From Xylaria sp. FL1777 (taxonomy: Eukaryota; Ascomycota; Sordariomycetes; Xylariales; Xylariaceae), in contig MU401003.1 in NCBI GenBank assembly GCA_022578965.1, forward strand, positions 1 to 14,379: a stretch of DNA of 14,379 nt. Direction: 5' to 3'. Under the pieces are notes generated by a model, which searched no databases, had not been told where the DNA came from, and worked only from the letters and a program-made list of their open reading frames with translations. A program made the translations under genes and the position numbers. Below are positions 10,025-14,379 of the stretch, one piece after another; position 1 is the first letter of the stretch; the number at the start of each line of letters is the position of its first letter.

Positions 10025-10120
10025 GAGGAACAGAAAGATTAACAAATAGGACTTTTTTTACGCCTGTTTTTTTTATACCTGGCCTTTTAACCGGCCTAGT
10101 TAGCCCATTTCGTAACAATT
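10025..10120. other. GC-richer island abutting the interstitial telomere repeat
   Basis: Counted by eye, 10011-10120 holds about 43 G or C in 110 bases (39%), against about 25% in the 110 bases before and about 11% in the 100 bases after. It retains CC, GG and CG steps missing elsewhere (CCCGAGG, ACGCCTG, ACCTGGCC, AACCGGCC, TAGCCCA, TTTCGTAAC). GGCC occurs at 10081-10084 and 10093-10096, separated by eight bases, which would allow a small 4-base stem. No open frame, tRNA promoter boxes or rRNA segment was recognised. It looks like sequence that escaped mutation, perhaps the unique or functional edge of an older subtelomere or an element end; its identity is unknown. Confidence 0.6.
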
Positions 10121-11328
10121 TCTTTTTATACATTTTGTTAATTTAATCTTGTTTATATTTTATATTTTATGCTTTTTACTTTATTAATACTAAAAACATA
10201 TTTATTATACATTTTAATTTTATAATATTAATTAACTTTTATATTATATAATGTTTTTTAAACCTTTTAAGCTTTAGTTGTTATATAAGCGCGCTTTTAT
10301 TTTAAATAATTTATTTTATTGTTAAAAAAAATAACGTACGTTTTATTACTTTTTTTTTTGTTTACTTTTTTTACGTAATAAGCTATTTGCTGTTTTTATA
10401 ACTATTTTAACTTGCTGATTTTTTATATTTAATCGTAGTAATAAAAGTATTTTTTTATTTTATAGCTTTAGTAACAATCATGCTTTTAATAATATTTTTA
10501 GTGCTTACTTTTATTTTTTTAATACTGTTTTGCACTTATATAGCTATAAGAAACTTAATAAGCTAACATAAAAGATTTATATTAATTATAAGATTTTTTT
10601 TAGTAATACTTTTTTTTATTTACTAAAGCTTTAATATGTATAAATGCTTATGTTTAGCTTAAAAGCTAGTTTTATTTTTGTTTTTTTAAGATTTTAGTTT
10701 GCTAAATTGTTTTATATTGCTAGCTTATTAACTACTATTTAAAAAAAATTTGCATTAGTTTTACAGTTAGTTTGTAAAGTTATAAAAAAAGGTTAATAGC
10801 TTTTTATAAACTTAGTTTATTTATATAAACGTATATATTAATAAAAAAACAAATAAAAATAGTTATTATTAAATTTAAATAGCTATAACTTTTTTTTTTA
10901 TATTTACTGCTTTAATGTTTATTAGTAAAGTTACTTGCATTAAGTTTAATTAAAGCTGTTTTATTTATAATAGCATTACTTAAACAAACTTTTTTTATGC
11001 TAGCTTTACTATTTAAAATAAGCATTTTATTAGCTAGTTATAATTTATTATTTTTAGTTTTAAAAACTATTTTTAATTTACTTATTTTAAATAATTTATT
11101 TTTTATAGCTAACGTGCTTTTTAACTATATTAATTTATTTTTAAAAAACAATAAGTTTAGTTTTATTAAAAACTATATATATTTGTTTAAAAAATAACTA
11201 ATTTGATTTTTTATTAAATATAATTAATTTAAACAGGTTAAAAAAAATAAAAGCAAAAAACTTTAGCAATAAAAGTCTTAAAAAATTAGCTATAAATAAG
11301 TAATTATTACTAAAGCTATTTATTTTAG
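10121..11328. other. T-rich AT-rich DNA, no convincing gene
   Basis: The + strand is T-rich here, the reverse of the A-rich DNA before 10010. It is close to 11% G+C immediately after the island. One open frame at 10997-11197 (66 codons) encodes mostly Leu, Phe, Ile and Asn. That is what TTA, TTT, ATT and AAT codons give in T-rich DNA. It has no recognisable motif, and neighbouring frames are closed, so I treat it as chance. No repeats longer than about 12 bases were noticed. Confidence 0.6.
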
Positions 11329-11458
11329 GTGCTTTAAACTAAAAACATAAAACAGCAGGCTGCGCTTGCTGCAAGCTACGACTTACTTTCTTTAAGGGCC
11401 TATGTAAATATATTTGTAGGTCTAGGGCTTACGTTCTATATATTTTAGTTTAAAGTAC
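11329..11458. mobile_element. MITE-like small inverted-repeat element with a preserved GC-richer core
   Basis: The left end 11329-11344 (GTGCTTTAAACTAAAA) and right end 11443-11458 (TTTTAGTTTAAAGTAC) are inverted repeats matching at 15 of 16 bases. With one gap the similarity continues inward to about 11353 and 11433 (ACATAAAAC against the complement of GTTCTATAT). The interior, about 39% G+C over 11341-11440, holds local hairpins: GCTTGC/GCAAGC around 11364-11376, and GGCCTATG (11397-11404) pairing with TGTAGGTC (11415-11422) if G-T pairs are allowed. Size (130 bases), inverted ends and lack of coding capacity fit a non-autonomous DNA transposon. I could not see a clear target-site duplication, so a structured RNA gene or a solo fragment of a larger element remains possible. 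Its escape from the decay around it suggests late insertion, or a length too short for RIP. Confidence 0.55.
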
Positions 11459-14312
11459 TTTTGTTAATTTTTGAGCTAAAGTTTACTTTGTATATATATA
11501 CACATTATTTATACCTATAAATTATTTGCTAACAAAACTCAAAAAAAACAATTATAATATTGCTTAAAGCTTTTTATAGTAATGCTTATATTTAGCGCTA
11601 ACTTTATAATCAAAATATTTTATTATGTTATAATATTTTAAGTTTAAATGGTTAAAAGTTAAGCTTTATTTGTTAATTTATTAACTAGTATTATTTTTTT
11701 ATTTTATTATAAAACTGCAAACTTTTAACGATTCTAGCTTTAGCTTAGTTAATAATTGCTTTTTAAAAAAACTAATAGCTTTAAAACTTTTAAAATTCAT
11801 TAAAAAACTTAGCAAACTAAATAAACTAGCTAATAATGCAGTATTAAAGCATTTACTTAATAATTATATTTAGTATTTTATGTAGCATATTTTGCTGCAA
11901 TTAAAACATAACTAACAGTGCATATTAAAATATAACTTTATATAAGCTATTATTAATGCTATTTTAAATTATTATTAATTTAATAAATTATATAAGCTTA
12001 AGCTTAAAGCTAAACAAGTTAAGTTAATTTAACATATAGTATTTTATTATAATAACATTATACTAGTAGCTTAAATTAGTTATAAAAAAAGCATTATATT
12101 ATAAACTATTTTAGTTATTATGCAAAGTATAATAACTTTGCAGTTATACTTATTAAAACAATTAAAACATAATTAGTTTAACTTAATTGTTTAAATTTTT
12201 AATACTTGTTTATTATTAATAATAAATAATATAACAAAAATTAATTAATATTATATAAATAGTTATAAAAGTATGTTTTTACTATTTAATAAAATAATGC
12301 TATATAAGCTAAGTTAGCTTTAAAATGCTTTATATATATTATTTTTAAGCTTAAACAAACTACTTAAAAATACTTTATTAACTTGCTTTATAACCTTTTA
12401 TTTAACTAAAAGATTACATTTATAACTATTAATAAGCTTTATATAGTTTATTAATAAAAAGATTTCTAAATTACATACCTTAATATATATTATATAAAAG
12501 CGTTAGTTTTACAAAATATATTATAGTTTAGCTATACTATTACATTAAGCTTAAATGCTTAAAAGTTTATATTACTTAAAGCTAAATTTTAATAGCAAAG
12601 TACTTATTTAAAAAAACTACAATTTATTTATGCTTTAGTTAATTAGCTTAATATATTTTTTATTGTTTATTTTATAAAAAAAAGTACTATTATAAAAAAT
12701 TACTAGCAATTAAGTTTTTTAATTAGTAAAACATAACGTAATATAGCATACTTAATTCTTAAAACTATTGTTTTTATAAATAGCAAAAAAAAGCTTATTG
12801 CTACGCGCTATTTTTTAATAATACAGCTTTAAAAATTAAAGTTTATTTTAACTAAAGTAAAACGCTTTATTTAAAAATATAATGCAAATATACGTTTTAA
12901 TAACTAATAGTAGTTATATAACAAGTTTATAAAGCTAAACTTTTTTTATTAAATTATATTTACTATTATAGCTCTTAAAATAAAAATAAATATTTATAAT
13001 ATAACATATATTGTTTAGTTTAGCTTTATTACTTTTAAAAACCTTTTAAACTTGTTATAAAAGTTTAGCTAAGCTATTTAAAATAATATAACATAAAAAA
13101 TAGCATTTTTTTTTGCTTTTTACTAATATTTTAATTTATTAAAAGCGCAAAAAATTAAGCTTTTTAAACTAAAGCATAAAAAAAAGCTACTAAAAAACAA
13201 TTAAAGTAATTTATGCTTTATAACAAACATAAACAATAGCATATTAAAAAGCTTAACGTTTAGCTATATATAGTTTATGCTATTAAACTACTAATTAATT
13301 ATAACTAATAAACTTAAAAATAAAAATAGTTTAATAATTAACTTTAAACTAAAATAGTTTAAGCTAATTAAGCTTGCTAAATAAACTAAAGCTAAACTAA
13401 AGTTTAAAAACAAGCTACAAGCTATTTAGCTAAGCATATATAAGTTTATAAATGCAAAATGCTTTAAAAAGTATGCTTTATAGTTTTTATAGCAGCTAAA
13501 TAATAAAGATATTAAAAAGCAAAAAAATATACAATAAAAAGTATGCTATAACTTATGTTATTATAACTTTAGCTAATTATTAAGGTTGCTGCTAAAAATA
13601 TGCTAGCAGTTTATGCTTTAAAAAAAAACTATTTTTTAGTTTTTATAGCAAAAGCTTTAGAAATTTTATGCAAAACATTTTATAAACTTATATTAATACT
13701 TAAACTTTGCTATTAATAATATAGCAAAATATTTTATGCTAAAAAAGATTTAATAGTATATTATTATTATGTTTAATAAAATAATTAATATAAATACTAT
13801 GTTTTTTTTAGTTTATAATGCTATAAAAATATTTAAATAAAATAAATAAAAAAAATATAGTTATATTTTATATACTAAGCTCTTTATAATGTACTAATAT
13901 GCTTTTAATAAGCATGCTAAGCATTTTGCAAACAAAGCACAAATTAAAAATATTACTAAAAATATATTTTGTTTAACCTTAAAATTAACACTAAAAATAT
14001 AAACAAAGCAGCAATTAAATATCTATTAAACGCTTAATATATAGTTAAGCTAGTTAGCTTTATGCTTAATAGTAACTATAACTTTTGTTTTGTTGTTTTT
14101 AATAAAACTAACTATAGTTGCATTACTTTTAAGTGCTTTTTTTATATATATAAATATATTGCTAGCTATAAATTTACTAATATAATTTAAACTACTAAAG
14201 TATAATAAAGAATTGCTAACAAATAGTAGTTCTAAAAAGCTAAAAAAAAAGCAAAAAAAATAAAACATATATAATACTTTGCGCTAATTTATATTTAGCT
14301 ATAGTTCTTTAG
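11459..14312. other. AT-rich gene-free DNA
   Basis: About 2.9 kb of TA-rich sequence with stops throughout both strands. Just inside the left edge TTGTTAATTTTTGAG (11461-11475) is roughly complementary to CTCAAAAAAAACAA (about 11539-11552), a weak inverted repeat that may belong with the neighbouring small element. A - strand open frame at 14050-14268 (72 codons) is Phe-, Ser- and Lys-rich, has no motif I recognise, and probably arises by chance. I recognise no RNA gene or transposon end. The texture matches 3031-8000, so this too is probably heavily mutated repeat DNA. Confidence 0.6.
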
Positions 14313-14332
14313 TTTTTTTTTTTTTTTTTTTT
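14313..14332. repeat. T homopolymer, 20 bases
   Basis: Twenty consecutive T follow TTCTTTAG and precede GCTTTTTT. It is one of the longest pure homopolymers in the window. It could be the A-tail of a retrotransposed insert on the - strand, but nothing beside it supports that, and length calls in such runs are error-prone in sequencing. Confidence 0.8.
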
Positions 14333-14379
14333 GCTTTTTTATAATTAAAAATATATAGCTGCTATTTTTTATTACTTTT

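Noticed and set aside
10025..10120. Part of ribosomal DNA next to a telomere
   Set aside because: Subtelomeric rDNA occurs in fungi, but no segment matches conserved 18S, 5.8S or 25S sequence that I recognise.
10997..11197. Open frame of 66 codons on +, resembling a membrane protein
   Set aside because: The hydrophobicity follows from T-rich codons (TTA, TTT, ATT). It is short, isolated in gene-free DNA, and has no start context or recognisable family.
11341..11440. Possible 5S rRNA, tRNA or tRNA-derived SINE in the GC-richer core
   Set aside because: No 5S signature, no A/B box pair of a tRNA promoter and no cloverleaf could be found; inverted ends fit a MITE better.
14050..14268. Open frame of 72 codons on -, Phe/Ser/Lys-rich
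   Set aside because: It lies in the same kind of AT-rich background, has no motif, and no neighbour supports a gene; probably chance.

Overview
The window starts at a chromosome end. Its first 94 bases are pure CCCTAA repeat, the C-rich strand of a TTAGGG telomere, and everything inward to base 14379 is extremely AT-rich, gene-free subtelomeric DNA. I found no convincing protein gene, tRNA or rRNA on either strand. Stops are dense in all frames, and the few short open frames (66-75 codons) look like chance frames in A- or T-rich sequence. TTAGGG telomeres with heavy C-to-T / G-to-A decay best fit a filamentous ascomycete whose repeats have been through repeat-induced point mutation (RIP). Another AT-rich fungus, such as an anaerobic chytrid-type fungus, cannot be excluded by eye. 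In six sample lines (360 bases) I counted a (CpA+TpG)/(ApC+GpT) ratio near 0.8, which is in the RIP-like direction.

Layout from the end inward: telomere (1-94); AT-rich, partly A-rich spacer (95-957); a 250-base T-rich tract with a loose ~20-base periodicity (about 958-1215); a mosaic tandem array built from a ~60-base core and two alternative linkers (about 1615-2368); a second, more decayed array of ~62-base units (about 2400-2790, with an outlying copy near 2941-3030); about 5 kb of AT-rich sequence with only small repeats (3031-8000); and an A-rich segment (about 8000-10010) that carries a 25-base inverted repeat, a diverged duplication, a 44-base direct repeat and coding-like traces broken by stops. 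This last segment is probably the wreck of a mobile element or repeated gene.

At 10012-10024 lies a short interstitial telomere repeat in the same orientation as the terminal one. It is joined directly to an island of ordinary base composition (about 39% G+C, 10011-10120). The strand composition flips from A-rich to T-rich at this point. The simplest reading is that 10012 is a former chromosome end, onto which the outer ~10 kb was added by telomere-targeted insertion, recombination or end capture. Further in, a second GC-richer island (11329-11458) is flanked by near-perfect inverted repeats and looks like a small MITE-type element that escaped the decay around it. The remainder (11459-14379) is featureless AT-rich DNA apart from a 20-base T run.

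No genes work together here. The interest is structural: how the chromosome end was built, which pieces escaped mutation, and an unusual context bias in the surviving C residues, which mostly follow a G.
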